DNA of 64,000 nucleotides from Plantago major. Lineage: Eukaryota > Streptophyta > Magnoliopsida > Lamiales > Plantaginaceae. The stretch is taken from NCBI GenBank assembly GCA_026545765.1, contig CM048842.1:44339431-44403430 (forward strand). Reading direction: 5' to 3'. Positions 12,171-23,655 of the stretch are shown here, one piece after another; the first letter of the stretch is position 1; every line of letters starts with the position of its first letter. A program made the position numbers and the translations under genes. Under the pieces are notes generated by a model. The model was not told the DNA's origin, ran no database searches, and saw nothing but the letters and a program-made list of their open reading frames with translations.

Positions 12171-12944
12171 TGATATATACATATGAGTCCGCCGTGACTC
12201 TCGCCGAACCAAGGCGGCTTAATACGATCTATACAAGTACATCACTGGATTCTGCCCACGATATCTTTGGTCCGGCACTAAAAAACACTTCTTATTATCT
12301 AGATTATAGGATGAATGATGGGGCAATCCGACCCCCCACCTTCCTCACCACTGACGTATCCGCTCTCCAGGGGAAAACTTCTGGATCAAGACAAACTTAA
12401 AATGAGTCCGTCCATTAATTTCGTCCGTCTGGAGTGTATGGATGGACTGCTTCTGGTGTTATCCTGAATATCAGCGTGAGTCCAACGCGCCACCTATCTC
12501 CGGGATGTCAGAGAGTTTGTCCCCAGAGCTCAACACTATAAATAAAGGGCATTTACTCCTCATTAAGGTACGTAACAACTTTGCAACAATCTCTCTAAGT
12601 TTTGAGGTTCGAGCCCAAGCTTGATCCACCTCCTAACTAGTTGAATCTTAGTCCGGACTTAACCCCTTATATTCTTTTTTTACAGAACATGCATCTACAA
12701 GTGTCCATCTGGCGGACCATCACTCAGGAACGGTCTCACTAGTCTGACAGACCCATTGCTATTAAAGGACTCTATACTGACTACCTCCTATTCCCTAGCA
12801 GATCCTAACCTCTGGCCGGACTAATTTTACATAAAGGACTTTGAACTAAGGCTAGACGATTTAGAAAGAACCAGACCTACGCTCTGACGGACTCCCTACG
12901 ACATTGACTTTGACTATTGACTAATCTGGTTTTACCCCACATCA
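12171..12944 (+). repeat. 3' LTR of the Tat element, full length
   Basis: It begins TGATATATAC next to the polypurine tract and ends CCCCACATCA, so both termini are TG...CA. A TATAAATA box is at 12537-12544. It lacks a 48-bp segment (between CTATCTCCGG and GATGTCAGAG) and a 25-bp segment present in the 5' LTR. It abuts the truncated LINE directly. Confidence 0.9.
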
Positions 12945-12966
12945 CAACCCATTTTATTATAACTCT

Positions 12967-15707
12967 CTAACAAGAAGACCATTTATTTCCCCAAGGTTTT
13001 CCTCTCCTGCTCTCCTCCACTACCGACACAAAATCACCATATTTCGACATTAAAACCTCTCCCCAAAATGAATTTGTATCTTCCAGAATCCTCCAAGCCC
13101 ATTTTCCTAAGAGTACCAAATTAAAAACCTCTAAATCTTTTACTCCTAGCCCCACTTGATCCTTTAATTTACACACTTTAGTCCATTTAACCCATGCAAA
13201 TTTCCTCTTCCCACCCAAAGTTCCCCCATAAGAAGTTTCTTTGAAGTTTAATGAGTTGGTTTAGGACGAAAGGAGGAGCTTTGAAAAAAGAAAGGAAGTA
13301 GGTAAAGAAGCAAGTACCGCGTTTATCAACACCAATCTTCCGCCAAAGGAAAGATAGTTGTTTTCCCATTTTTCTAGTCTCTCTTCAATGCGATTCAACA
13401 CAGACTTCCAAATCTTCTTGTCATTAGGTCTTGCACCCACCGGAAGACCCAAATACATAAAAGGCACTTCTCCAATATTGCAATTTAGAATTGCAGCCCA
13501 AGATTCAAGATCTTCTTCTCAATGCCAATTCCCATTAGGCAGCTCTTTCTAAAGTTAATCTTTAGACCCGAGAACCATTCAAAGCATCTCAAAACACATT
13601 TGATTGCCGTAATGTTTTCCTCCTTTGCTTCTCCACAAAATAGAATCATCGACGTATTGTAGGTGAGAGACTACTACTTTCGCTCTTCCCACCTTTGCCG
13701 GCTTAAACATCTCGGAATTACATGCTCTCCCCATCAGCCTACTCAATCCTTCGGCGATAATGAGATAACGAAACGGGGACAGCGGGTCCCCTTGTCTTAG
13801 TCCCCTACCCAACTTGAAAGGTCTAGTTGGGCTTCCATTCACTAACACCGAACTCTCCGCTGTTGACATGCATTCTCTTATCTAGCCACACCATTTATCT
13901 CCAAATCCTATAATTTTCAGCATACTCACCAGAAATTCCCAGTTCACCGAGTCATATGCCTTTGCGAAATCAATCATAAACATGAATAGGCTCTTTTTTT
14001 CTTTCCTAGCCTCATCCACCAATTCATTCACAATTACTACTCCATCAAGGATATTTCTTTCTCCAATAAAAGCAGATTGGTTCCTCGCAATCACACTATT
14101 CAGCACTTTGACGATTCTTTTCGACAAAACCTTCGCCAATATCTTATATACGCCACCAATTAAAGATATAGGGCAAAATTCCTTCAAACTCATCGGCTTT
14201 GCACACTTCGGTATTAATGTGAAGAAAGATGAATTAAGCCCCCTGACCAACTTTGAATTGGTATAAAAATCTTCAAACACCGCAACAACATCTTTGATCG
14301 TCTCCCAAAAAGGTCTGTAAAAATGGAAGTTGTACCCATCCGGCCCCGGACACTTATCCATCCCACAATCCCAAATTGCCTCCTTAATTTCATCCACCGA
14401 GAATTTTTCCTCAATCGACCTCGCCTCTTCACTGCTAATACATGCGCCCTCAAAAGTTCCCAGAAACTGCTTGGACAGTTTCTACCTTCTTTGAAAAAAA
14501 ATTCAAAATAGTTGCTTACTCCTTCCTTCACCTCATTGACCCCTTCAAGCCACTTTCCATTAATTCTTGAGCCCTTAATGCTTTTAGATCGCCCTTTTCG
14601 CTCCACACATTTGTGAAAAAATCTAGAATTCGTGTCCCCTTCTTTGATCCATTTTGATCTTGCTTGTTGGATGCGGATTTAGTCATTTACTTCAAGTAGT
14701 TTTCTCAGATCAGTCCAATTCTTTCCCCTTGCTTCTCTTTCTTCTGCCAGTAAATCTCCATGTTCTAGCTTCTCATAAAAAACACGAACCTTTTCAGAAA
14801 GTTGCTCAATTTTCCTATCTATGCTTCCGAACTTCTCCTCATGCCACTTTCGAATTTTTACTTTGCGAAGTTTCAATTTTTCTTTAAGCACGAATCCACT
14901 CCAGCCCTTCACTTGAAAATTCTTCCATTCATTTTCCACCATTTCTTTAAATCCCTTCTCCTTAATCCAACAACTCAAAAACTTGAAAGGTTTCGTACCC
15001 CAAACCTTCACTTCCTCCTTTAGCATAATCGCCGTGTGATCCGAAACCTTTCTTTTCAATCCAAATTGCGCCAAGTTAGGCCATTGTACCATCCATTCAT
15101 TCGAGAGAAGAAAACGATCAATCCGACTACAACAAAGTCCATTCTCCCTATACCAAGTAAACTTCCTTCTTTCCAAAGGAAGGTCTATCAAGCCCATACA
15201 ACTTATAAACTCATTGAAATCTCTGCACTCCTTTCCCCGACTAAAGCTCTTCCTTCTTCGTCTTTCCGCTTCACTCCGAATGACATTAAAATCTCCACAA
15301 ATACACCACTTCTCGTTTTCCTTTCCTTTCATCTTCTCCTTCAATGCATCCCACATTTCTCTTTTTGCTACAGCGTCGCAAGGTGCATACACATTAACAA
15401 TGTTTACTAAAGTTCCATTCCAAAGTCCCAACACACCCAATAGGCCCTTTTCTCCCCAAAGATCTTTCCTTTCGAATACAGAATTATCCCACACACAAAC
15501 TAAACCTCCAGAATTTCCATCAGAACCGCTATATACCCAATTACAATCTCTACTACCCCCAAATGATGCATGCCAACCTCTCGTCAATCGTATCCAATTT
15601 AGTCTCCTGTAAACAAAGAAATTCTACCTTCTCCTTTGCCACTAACTCTCTAACAACTGCTTTCTTCACCCTCCCTCCCCTCTCACATTGAAACTAACAA
15701 TCCGCAT
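12967..15707 (-). pseudogene. LINE ORF2: endonuclease and reverse transcriptase, 3'-truncated
   Basis: The likely start is the ATG at 15705-15707, giving MRIVSFNVRG, the usual first strand of the APE endonuclease. A frameshift follows within 30 codons. The endonuclease core (15587-14680) shows CGDFNVIRS, SRIDRFLLS and SDHTAI. RT (14397-13579) shows GPDGYNFHFYR, SLKEFCPISLIGGVYKI, MIDFAKAYDSVNWEFL and the catalytic QYVDDSI. The thumb follows (YLGLPVGARPNDKKIW). The region GGKRKFAWVKWTKVC at the left edge is the start of the zinc-binding C-terminal segment. Breaks at about 15600, 14600, 14210, 13875 and 13470 make it non-functional. Confidence 0.9.
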
Positions 15708-15912
15708 CAGAAACAATTGTCGTCTCCTCAACCATCTTACGCTCCTTTATTTGAGCATCACACCCATCCCTTTCTTCCCAGATTTCGAATTGCGCAATCA
15801 CCTCTGATTTTTCTGTTTCTCCTAAAATTCCCATTCGATTTCCCATACTCCACAGTCTTTGAGCTTCCTCCTCTTTCCCACTCACTATCAGCTTATTACG
15901 AGCTCTAATTTT

Positions 15913-17152
15913 TTATGTGCTCAAATTGATACTTAGAAACAAGTAGCAAGCAGTTGTTGTAGAATAAACAATGCTAACCATGAGGTCGTTCACTAAGGAA
16001 TCAATTAGGCTATCGCAACGATTGAAAACAAACAGTTACTTGCGAAACAATGTTGATTTGTTTGAATTCAAGTACTTCTTAAAACCAAAAAACGGAAATT
16101 AACAATGTAGTTGTTTGTAAGAATGAGGTAGGAGGAACACAATAGTTACGATCAAGCAATACTAATTCACTCTAGGGATACGTTCATACTGTCACACGCT
16201 CGGTGTACAGAAAACTATCAATTCAACCTTTACCAAACGAGTTTGAAGATATTTGAACTAGAGTAATCGTGGGTCGTCAATCCACGATCCTTAACCAAAC
16301 GTTTTAGGGAATCTTTGAATGAGAGTATTGAATTGAAGGGTTTTTATGAAGATCTTTGAACGAGCCTAACCTATATGAACGATTTCGAACCCTAGAAGCA
16401 AATACGTAAAGCTATCATGCAACTACCATGCTCGGAGTGATTTAGCTACTCATAATCGAAGCAAGGATGAAAGAATACAAGATATTGCTCATGTTTAACA
16501 CAAACAAAATGATAATCGCATGCAGGCTCAAACAATTCGAGAAACTGAATAAGAACGAATTGAATAAGATAAACAATAGAGACTTACCACAATAATCAGG
16601 GATTCGATATCAATCCTTCGATGAATAGTCAAAATCAAGCTCCAAATTGTTATCAATGTCAAAGTATGAATGTAGGTTTAGATCTAGGGCAAAGTATATC
16701 CTGTGACAATAAAATAAATGTCTAATATATAATGTAAGGAGAAAAAATGGAATTAGGAAAAGAAATCGCAGAGGAAAAAAGGCAGAAGAGGATACTGGCT
16801 ATGATATGCCAAACAGGAACTTACTGGCGTACGCCAGTTTGATAACTGGCGTCGCCAGTTCTTCTAAAATGACTGTTTTGCCCTTTTGACGCCTTTTGAC
16901 CCCGATTCTTGGTATTTTAGCCTTCCCGCTCCACTTCTAGCATCCATACGAGGCATTGGAACTCCATATCTTGTAGATTCATATAAAATACACCATTTTG
17001 ACTTCAATTATCACGGTTTAGCCAAATACCTACAAAACATACAAAGAACAAAACAAGTAAAAATACTCTAGGAAAACTAATAAAACTATACTCAAGGATG
17101 ACAAAAAGGCGGTGAAAAAGACCAAATGAGATGGTATAAAACCTACTCATCA
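15913..17152 (-). repeat. 3' LTR of the LARD-like element (element on minus strand)
   Basis: Nearly identical to 19509-20775 but about 27 bp shorter overall. It lacks one copy of an ACTGGCGTCGCCAGT palindrome segment found near 20400 in the other LTR. Its outer terminus reads TTATGTGC instead of TGATGTGC, a one-base change of the conserved terminal CA. The palindromes ACTGGCGTACGCCAGT and ACTGGCGTCGCCAGT sit side by side near 16825-16862. Confidence 0.9.
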
Positions 17153-18609
17153 AACTCCCCAAACCGAACCTTTACTCGTCCTCAAGCAAACAAACAAACT
17201 TAGACATAACTAGACTCGAACCACGAAAACAAACAAAGTGTCAAGGTCCCAAGTGACCGAATCTACCATTGTAAACAGTAAGTCCACGAGATGCAAAAAT
17301 TTTGTCATCAAACCGACTTTGGCAAAACAGTGTACAGAAAATCAAACACAATCGTTTACCAGACAAATAGCACTTAAGTGTAGCTCGCTAGTCCCTCACA
17401 AGTGAATGCAGTGTATCTCTTACTGTCTTGGAAGTATCCAAATGGGGTATAAGCTCAGAAATAAATTGGGAAGGTGACTTGCGTCACAAAGGTTCCTAAA
17501 ATATCTTATGCTTTTGTACTCATCTCATTAGATCGAAAGGGACTTAACAGGCGACTCAATTTTTCAGAAAACAAAAGCTGAAACTGCTCCCCCTATCCAA
17601 TTCAAAACAATATCAAATCTCGTAATACTTCACTGAATTCAGTGCGTGGCCGCATTGGGCTCTTTTAATCTCAATTTTTTGCAGGTGTCTGTTTTACCGA
17701 AAGTCCGCACTTTTGTGCATGTCGGTTTGGTGTACGTGCCATCAATCCTCACGGACATATGCTTTTTAAGACCACGCCGGTATATAGGTAGTATTTGAAA
17801 CACGCCTAACACGACTAACGGTGATCAATGAAGACCATAGATCCACCCCGAGATTCAAATATCAATAAGCTTTTTGGAGCAGTAAACAAGCTTTTCAGCA
17901 ATAACGCAAAACAACACATATAAGTCGCAAGATAACAGTTCTCTCCCCAAACCTGTTCCTTGGAACAGGGGGGAGGGCTTAAAAAGAGCATGACGTTCAT
18001 CATCCCTAACAAGACTAAGTACACATAAGTATGAAAAGGTGCAAGTAATACGTAAAAACTTGCACAACCCAGGAAATCACACAACACATTTGCCGGTACA
18101 AGATTTTTTTCATCGGCTCTTAGGCTTCTCACAGGATTTTTGGACCAAAGAGCTAAACAAACTTGCTATTTAAAAGCGAAACTACCTTGCAGGATTAAAA
18201 ATACACTGTCCTACTTCCAGCTAATCATCAAACAAAACGTAAGCAGCAGGTGGATTTATCATCTACAATGAATGTTCGACTTGGTAATAGACTCAGACTC
18301 ACCACGAAAATTTGAAAATAGGCCAAAAACGCAGGCCAAAAGACTCTATCTAAAAAGCTAAGACACAAACATAAACTGAAAACAAAAGAATCACATAAAA
18401 GTGGCTAACATACCACCCCACGTAGACAACACAAAAAACATATGAAATCCCTCCCCAAACCTAAACTTTAGCTCGTCCTCGAGTTTCAAGTTTAAGCAAG
18501 CGAAGGAAAACAAAATGCAGACACGTTAGTGAAGGAAAACTTACCCCCAGTTTGCCTCTCGGTAAGCGCCTTTTATTATAGTCGTTGGCTCGACTTTTGG
18601 GAAATGTTG
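17153..18609. other. Non-coding interior of the LARD-like element
   Basis: No coding region is supported. A 105-codon frame at 17815-18132 has no recognisable domain. The left edge (AACTCCCCAAACCGAACC, minus-strand purine-rich) is the polypurine tract. A similar CTCCCCAAACCTAAACTTTAGCTCGTCC segment recurs at about 18452, suggesting an internal duplication of the sequence next to the tract. Confidence 0.6.
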
Positions 18610-19116
18610 CTATCCATTATCAAACGGGAACGAATCCCTTGCATCCGTCCCGGTATCCTTTGCATTTTGTGAGCCATCCTTAACTCCTCTCCTCAGGTTC
18701 TCAAACAGTTCCATGATTCCCTGCAAACTAAAATTAAACAAATCAGAAAATTCAAAAACTAAAAAATAACTATGGGAATCAGAGGGAAAATAAAAACGAA
18801 AAAGTGGGTCGAAACTCCCTGGGCAGTCCAATGTGTATGATGGGACTATGACGTGCGAATCATGGGTTTCTTCTTGTACCATAGGGGCAGATTTGGGAGT
18901 TAGCTCAGCAGGTAAGCAAGTAGAATGTGTTTCTTCTTGTACCGTAGGGGCAGGTTCAGAAGTCAGCTCAGCGGGTAAGGGAGTAGAATGGGTTTCTTCT
19001 TGTACATTAGGGGCAAATTCAGAAGTTAGCTCAGCAGGTTGGTTTATCTTCTCACGCTGGATGTCCTCAATCAGCAACATCGACAAACTCAAAGAATTGT
19101 TTGAGTTTAAACTCAT
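18610..19116 (-). CDS. Repeat-bearing ORF of the LARD-like element
   Basis: The 168-codon frame contains a 21-residue unit repeated three times (PAELTSE-x-AP-x-VQEETHS and variants; bases about 18860-19045). The unit is acidic and rich in Glu, Thr and Pro. I recognise no domain. It lies between the gag-like fragment and the polypurine tract and could be a remnant of the gag tail or a captured sequence. It probably has no function now, but the 63-bp period keeps the frame open. Confidence 0.45.
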   Translation of the reverse strand: MSLNSNNSLSLSMLLIEDIQREKINQPAELTSEFAPNVQEETHSTPLPAELTSEPAPTVQEETHSTCLPAELTPKSAPMVQEETHDSHVIVPSYTLDCPGSFDPLFRFYFPSDSHSYFLVFEFSDLFNFSLQGIMELFENLRRGVKDGSQNAKDTGTDARDSFPFDNG

Positions 19117-19138
19117 CTATGGGTTGTCTCGCGGCTTC

Positions 19139-19411
19139 TTATAATATTGTTTGATCTTCCTTGGTCAATCCAAAATAGAAACATCCTATCACATCCCTAC
19201 TGCTCAATCTAGCATTTATGCACCCTTTTTCAATCTCTCTAAACCGATACCACGCATCGTAGAATCTTTCTCCAGGAAGCTGACGGAAACTGTGAAGGAG
19301 TCCCCTCTCTTTCTGGCGGATAGAGTAGATGTCCATCAGATACGGTTTCTTGGTTGCATAAGTTCCTACACACACGAAGACAAGAAACCACGAGTAGTTC
19401 CGACAAAACAA
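19139..19411 (-). pseudogene. Gag fragment in the LARD-like element
   Basis: The C-terminal two thirds read SFRQLPGERFYDAWYRFREIEKGC...RDVIGCFYFGLTKEDQTIL in outline. This matches the conserved helix pair of retrotransposon gag (Q..GE...AW.RF......C......I..FY.GL). The upstream part is not gag-like and no full gag can be traced. It is the only evidence of the parental family, a gypsy element with an Athila-like gag. Confidence 0.65.
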
Positions 19412-19486
19412 AAACTAACAAAACAAAAGAAAACTATAAACAAAACGAGCAAAAATTTACAATCAAGCGCTACAGTAGGAATTGAT

Positions 19487-19504
19487 TCCCCGGCAGCGGC
19501 GCCA
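19487..19504 (-). other. Primer-binding site of the LARD-like element
   Basis: On the minus strand the sequence after the LTR reads TGGCGCCGCTGCCGGGGA. This is the familiar TGGCGCCGTTGCCGGGGA-type site of Athila and related gypsy elements, four bases from the LTR end. It proves the minus orientation. Confidence 0.85.
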
Positions 19505-19508
19505 AAGT

Positions 19509-20775
19509 TGATGTGCTCAAATTGATACTTAGAAACAAGTAGCAAGCAGTTGTTGTAGAATAAACAAAGCAAACCACGTGGTCGTTCACTAAGGATTCAA
19601 TTAGGCTATCGCAACGATTGAAAACAAACAGTTACTTGCGAAACAATATTGATTTGTTTGAATTCGAGTACTTCTTAAAACCAGAAAACGGAAATTAACA
19701 ATGTAGTTGTTTGTAAGAATGATGTAGGATGAACACAGTAGTTACGATCAAGCAATGCTAATTCGCTCTAGGGATACGTTCATACTGTCACATGGTCGGT
19801 GTACAGAAAACTATCAATTCAACCTTTACCAAACGAGTTTGAAGATATTTGAACTAGAATAATCGTGGGTCGTCAATCCACAATCCTTAGCCAAACATTT
19901 TAGAGAATCTTTGAACGAGAGTATTGAATTGAAGGGTTTTTACGAAGATATGAGCCTAACCTATATGAATGATTCAAACCCTAGAAGTGAATACGCAAAT
20001 CTATCACATAACTACCTTGCTCGGAGTGATTTAGCTACTCATAATCGAAGCAAGGATGAAAGAATACAAGATATTGCTCATGTTTAACACAAATAGAATG
20101 ATAATCGCATGCAAGCTCAAACAATTCGAGAAACTGAATAAGAACGAATTAAATAAGATAAAACAATAGAGATTTACCACAGTAACCAGGGATTCGATAT
20201 CAATCATTCGATGAATAATCAAAATCAAGCTCCAAATTGTTATCAATGTCAAAAGTATGAATGTAGGTTTAAATCTAGGTCAAAGTATATCCTTTGACAA
20301 TAGAATAAATGTCTAATATATAACGTAATGAGAAAAAACGGAATTAGGAAAATAAATCGCAGAAGAAAAACGGCAGAAGAGGAAACACGTGTCGCTAGTT
20401 AGAAAACTGGCGTCGCCAGTTTGGCGATAAGCCAAACAGGAACTTACTGGCGTACGACAGTTTGATAACTGGCGTCGCCAGTTCTTCTGGAATGACTGTT
20501 TTGCCCTTTTCACGCCTTTTACCCCGATTCTTGGTATTTTGGCCTTCCCGCTCCACTTCTAGCATCCATACGAGGCATTGGAACTCCATATCTTGTAGAT
20601 GCATATAAAATACACCATTTTACCTTTAATTAGCACGGTTTAGCCAAATAACTACAAAACACACAAAGAACTAAACAAGTAAAAATATTTTAGGAAAACT
20701 AATAAAACTATACTCAAGGATGACAAAAAGGCGGTAAAAAAAGACCAAATGTGACGGTATAAAACCGACTCATCA
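19509..20775 (-). repeat. 5' LTR of the LARD-like element (element on minus strand)
   Basis: Full-length LTR with TGATGTGC and GACTCATCA edges in plus orientation. It has three palindromic ACTGGCG...CGCCAGT motifs between about 20400 and 20485, compared with two in the partner LTR. The palindromes lie roughly 300 bp into the LTR from its transcriptional start side and may fold or bind protein. Confidence 0.9.
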
Positions 20776-22355
20776 ATTTCACTATCCGTTGCTATGGCTG
20801 TTTCCTCTTCCTTTCCTCCCTTCTGCTTCCTCTTCCTTGGTTCCACTAAGACACTCAAGTTTGAGAGTAGTTTCACGTTTCTTGCCATTACCGATTTCTT
20901 TGCACGCGTTTTTTTCAGGGCAAGAGGTCGATCTCTGTTGATGATTTCATAGAGATTAAAAGGATCTTCTAAGATTTTGGTGAAGATTGGCGATGTTTCT
21001 TTGTACTGTGAATGTTCAATTTTCTTGTTTGACCGATCTGACTGAGTCTCCCCATTTGACTGATTCCACTCGCTTATTCTATTTATTTGCCGGCCCAAAT
21101 CAGTTCTCCCTTCTGTTACTGAATCATCCACATTTGGGCCCAAATTAACGTCACTTAAATGTTGCCCAATTTCTTTATTCGCCATATTGTCCACATCCAG
21201 GCCCATCATTTGCACCATCTCCCTAGGCCCAATATCTTTCTCGCTGTCCTTTACTGCATTATCAGTATTAATCCAGTGCTCAGGGAATATTTCCTCTGTA
21301 TCAACCAAACCAAAGCATTCCATTAAGACTTTATTCACCTCACCCTTTTGACCTTCATCTACTTTATTCCTAGCCGCCAAAACATCACTTTCGAAATTCA
21401 CTTTGTCCTCATCCAATAAGTTTTACCCAAATCCCAATCACTATCTTCAAGTCTTTCATTAACTCCATGTATGTTCCCAATCATGTGTTCTAACTGATCC
21501 CCTGACTCTTCGTCTTCTTCATCGAAGCTGATCTGATCCGATTCCGAGTCCACACGATCAGATGATTCATCCACTTCCGAAGCAAGATCGGATGATTTAA
21601 CTATGGATGTGCTTTCTTCCTCAATAATGGATATCGAATATACCTTGTTCCAAATGTTGAACTGGATGACCTCGTGGATTCTTCGGAGACATGGTGTGTC
21701 TATTAGTAACCTACCTTTTCTGAGATCATCTTTGGCCACTGTTACCTTATCAATCTCAAGTGTTCTTCCCAGTTTGTTTCCAATTATACGGAAGAATTGA
21801 GGGCACCATGCATGCAGAGGAATACCGTAAACATTGACCCAAACATTTCTTCTTCCATTAGCATCATACTCTCTCCAGGGTCTGATTTTTGCAAAACACA
21901 AATTCAACCACTCTTGATCTTCCTGTAGGAATTTATCCCGATCTGCACCCAATCCAAAGGATAAAATCCACACATCATCCGCCAATGGACTGATCTTAAA
22001 ATTATCATATCCTTTCACTTGAATAAATTCTGTTGCATCCATTGTGTTTAAATCCTTCTTGAAGCTGCAAACTAAACTTCTCTTAGCCCATTAGATTGAC
22101 TCTTTTTCAGGCACGAACAATGGAACTTTTGTATGGCCTTCACTACCTTTTTTTCTTTTTGTCTCTTCTTAGCGTTTCTGCCATACCAAGCTTTACAGTC
22201 TCCTTATTTTTTTCCTGTGTTGTACGTTGGCCGTTTACCTCTGCATTTACCTCTGCCACAGGTTGTTTCTCTTGAGTTTTGCCCATATTCGAAATCTGGA
22301 GATAGCTCAGACCCTCCTCTCTTCTTCTTGCGTCTTCAAATCTTTTGATCCCATA

Positions 22356-22460
22356 TATTAAGGTGGGTCATCATCCCCTTAAAAAGCCTTATTAAGGGGA
22401 GAAGTTATCCACCTTATATGTTGTTTGCATGATCTACAAGTGATGTGGGATATTCTAACA
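22356..22460 (-). repeat. 3' LTR of the gag-only element
   Basis: About 105 bp. Read on the minus strand it runs TGTTAGAATATCCC to ACCTTAATA. It contains a short hairpin-like TTAAGGGG/CCCCTTAA pair. The neighbouring purine-rich GTGAGGGGGCG is the polypurine tract. Confidence 0.75.
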
Positions 22461-22638
22461 CGCCCCCTCACGGGTAGGCCGCGGTTAGTCGGCTCTACAA
22501 GTGGAATCATTAATAGCCTCTTTAGGCAAGCCGGAATTATCATCGGCTGGGGCACCCATCATTAACTTGGGCCTGCTCTGATACCATATTAAATTGGTCC
22601 ATCATTCGAATTGGAGGGTTGATAGCGCATAGGGCAGT

Positions 22639-23517
22639 TCACGGCATAGTGTCCTTCAACACGACAAATCTGACACCGCAGAGGGCGACGGGCACCAGTT
22701 GTATTTTTACTATTGTGATTCTGTTGAAACCCACGACCGCCAGTCCGGTTATTAGAACGACCACCACCCCTGTTCTATTGAGATGGCTCCGAAGAGCCGG
22801 TGATGCGTGAATGGGATGATTTTGCTGGGCAAAGAAAGCAGCGGAAGGGGTAGGGTTGGTGCGTTCCATGGAGCGACTAAAGATTTCATAATTGTTCGCT
22901 TTCGGTATTAAGTCTTCCAAGGCCGGAAGCAGAGAGATAGACATCTGATTGCTGGAAAAATTCATGAAAGTGGGTCCTAAGCCACGAAGAAACCAATGAG
23001 ACTTGTCAGCGGGATCAAGTTTACATCTAAGAGAAGCCAATTGATCACAAAGAGACTTAAACTGGAGGCCAAATTGGGAGACGGTGCGGGTGCCTTTTTG
23101 TATAGTCTGAAGTTCGTCTTTGAGCCGAAGCTCACGAAGCTTAGAGGAGTGCTGAAAAGCAGAGTGGAGGGCATCCCAGACTGCCTTCGAGGTATTGCAA
23201 CCAATAGTAACTGTAAGAGCTTCGTCCGTAATAGTAGAACGAAGAAATCTAATGATACGATGGTCAAGGTAAAACCAAGAGAGATATTCGGGATTGGAGA
23301 GGGGTTTGTTATTTGAATCAGGAATGGTTTGGGGAGGAGCTGGGTTGGCGCCATCAAGGAAAGGAAGGAGGCGAGATCCTGTTACCAGTGGGTAAATTTG
23401 GCTATGCCAATTAACAAAATTCTCATAATTTAGTTTGGTAGTGACAAGATGTGCCATACCAGAAAAAACAGGACCATTATTGAGAGTGAAGTCGGTGGAG
23501 TTGGAGGAGCCAACCAT
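22639..23517 (-). pseudogene. Copia-type gag gene
   Basis: The gene starts at the ATG at 23517. It encodes a copia gag of the plant Retrotran_gag_2/3 type: LNYENFVNWHSQIYPLV, FLDG near residue 55, SNPEYLSWFYLDHRI, SKAVWDALHSAF and the FLRGLGPTFMNF block. A zinc knuckle CQICRVEGHYAVNC lies at about 22635-22680 but in a shifted frame relative to the main ORF, so one indel separates capsid and knuckle. The product would coat the RNA of this and related elements. It is otherwise well preserved over about 230 codons, which suggests recent activity. Confidence 0.85.
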
Positions 23518-23565
23518 TTGTAAAAAGAGTTTGGGGTGTCAAGCCTTAACTGGTCTGTGATACCA

Positions 23566-23655
23566 TGAGAAGGATAAAGAATGATGTTTAGTAGTTAATC
23601 CACCTTATATGTTGTTTGCATGATCTACTCACAAGTGATGTGGGATATTCTAACA
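23566..23655 (-). repeat. 5' LTR of the gag-only element
   Basis: About 90 bp, from TGTTAGAATATCCC (minus strand, at 23655) to TCCTTCTCA next to the primer-binding site. It matches the other LTR only over its first two thirds. Confidence 0.7.

Larger units (their letters stand above)
572..12944 (+). mobile_element. Ty3/gypsy LTR retrotransposon, Tat lineage, degenerate
   Basis: Two direct repeats (about 572-1244 and 12171-12944) flank an internal region with gag, protease, RT, RNase H, a second archaeal-type RNase H and integrase, in that order. A primer-binding site follows the left LTR and a polypurine tract precedes the right one. The double RNase H and the extra antisense gene before the 3' LTR are known hallmarks of the Tat lineage. 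Frames are broken by many stops and frameshifts, and the first ~170 bp of the 5' LTR are missing, so the copy is inactive. The left LTR keeps two segments (about 48 and 25 bp) that the right LTR lacks. No TSD can be checked because the left end is truncated. Confidence 0.9.
15913..20775 (-). mobile_element. Non-autonomous gypsy-type LTR element (LARD-like), minus strand
   Basis: LTRs lie at 15913-17152 and 19509-20775. Read on the minus strand they run TGATGAG... to ...GCACATCA. The primer-binding site is at 19487-19504 and the polypurine tract abuts the left LTR at 17153-17170. The 2.36-kb interior has only a gag-like fragment and a repeat-bearing ORF, with no protease, RT or integrase. Flanking 5-mers ATTTT (15908-15912) and ATTTC (20776-20780) are a TSD with one mismatch. 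It inserted into LINE ORF1. It would need enzymes from another element to move. Confidence 0.9.
22356..23655 (-). mobile_element. Short gag-only copia-type element (TR-GAG-like), minus strand
   Basis: A perfect 5-bp TSD, CCATA, lies at 22351-22355 and 23656-23660. On the minus strand it starts TGTTAGAATATCCC, has a tRNA-Met-type primer-binding site (TGGTATCACAGACC, 23552-23565), a gag gene, then a purine-rich GTGAGGGGGCG and a second LTR ending CCACCTTAATA. There is no protease, RT or integrase. The two LTRs agree over their first ~60 bp and then differ. A second TGGTATCAGAGCAGG sits downstream of gag (22575-22589). The element looks like a mosaic of a gag-bearing element and a TRIM. It inserted into LINE ORF1. 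Confidence 0.85.

Noticed and set aside
14654-15612. Several plus-strand ORFs of 60-130 codons
   Set aside because: They lie opposite the LINE endonuclease region and show no domain; the minus-strand frames carry the conserved motifs.
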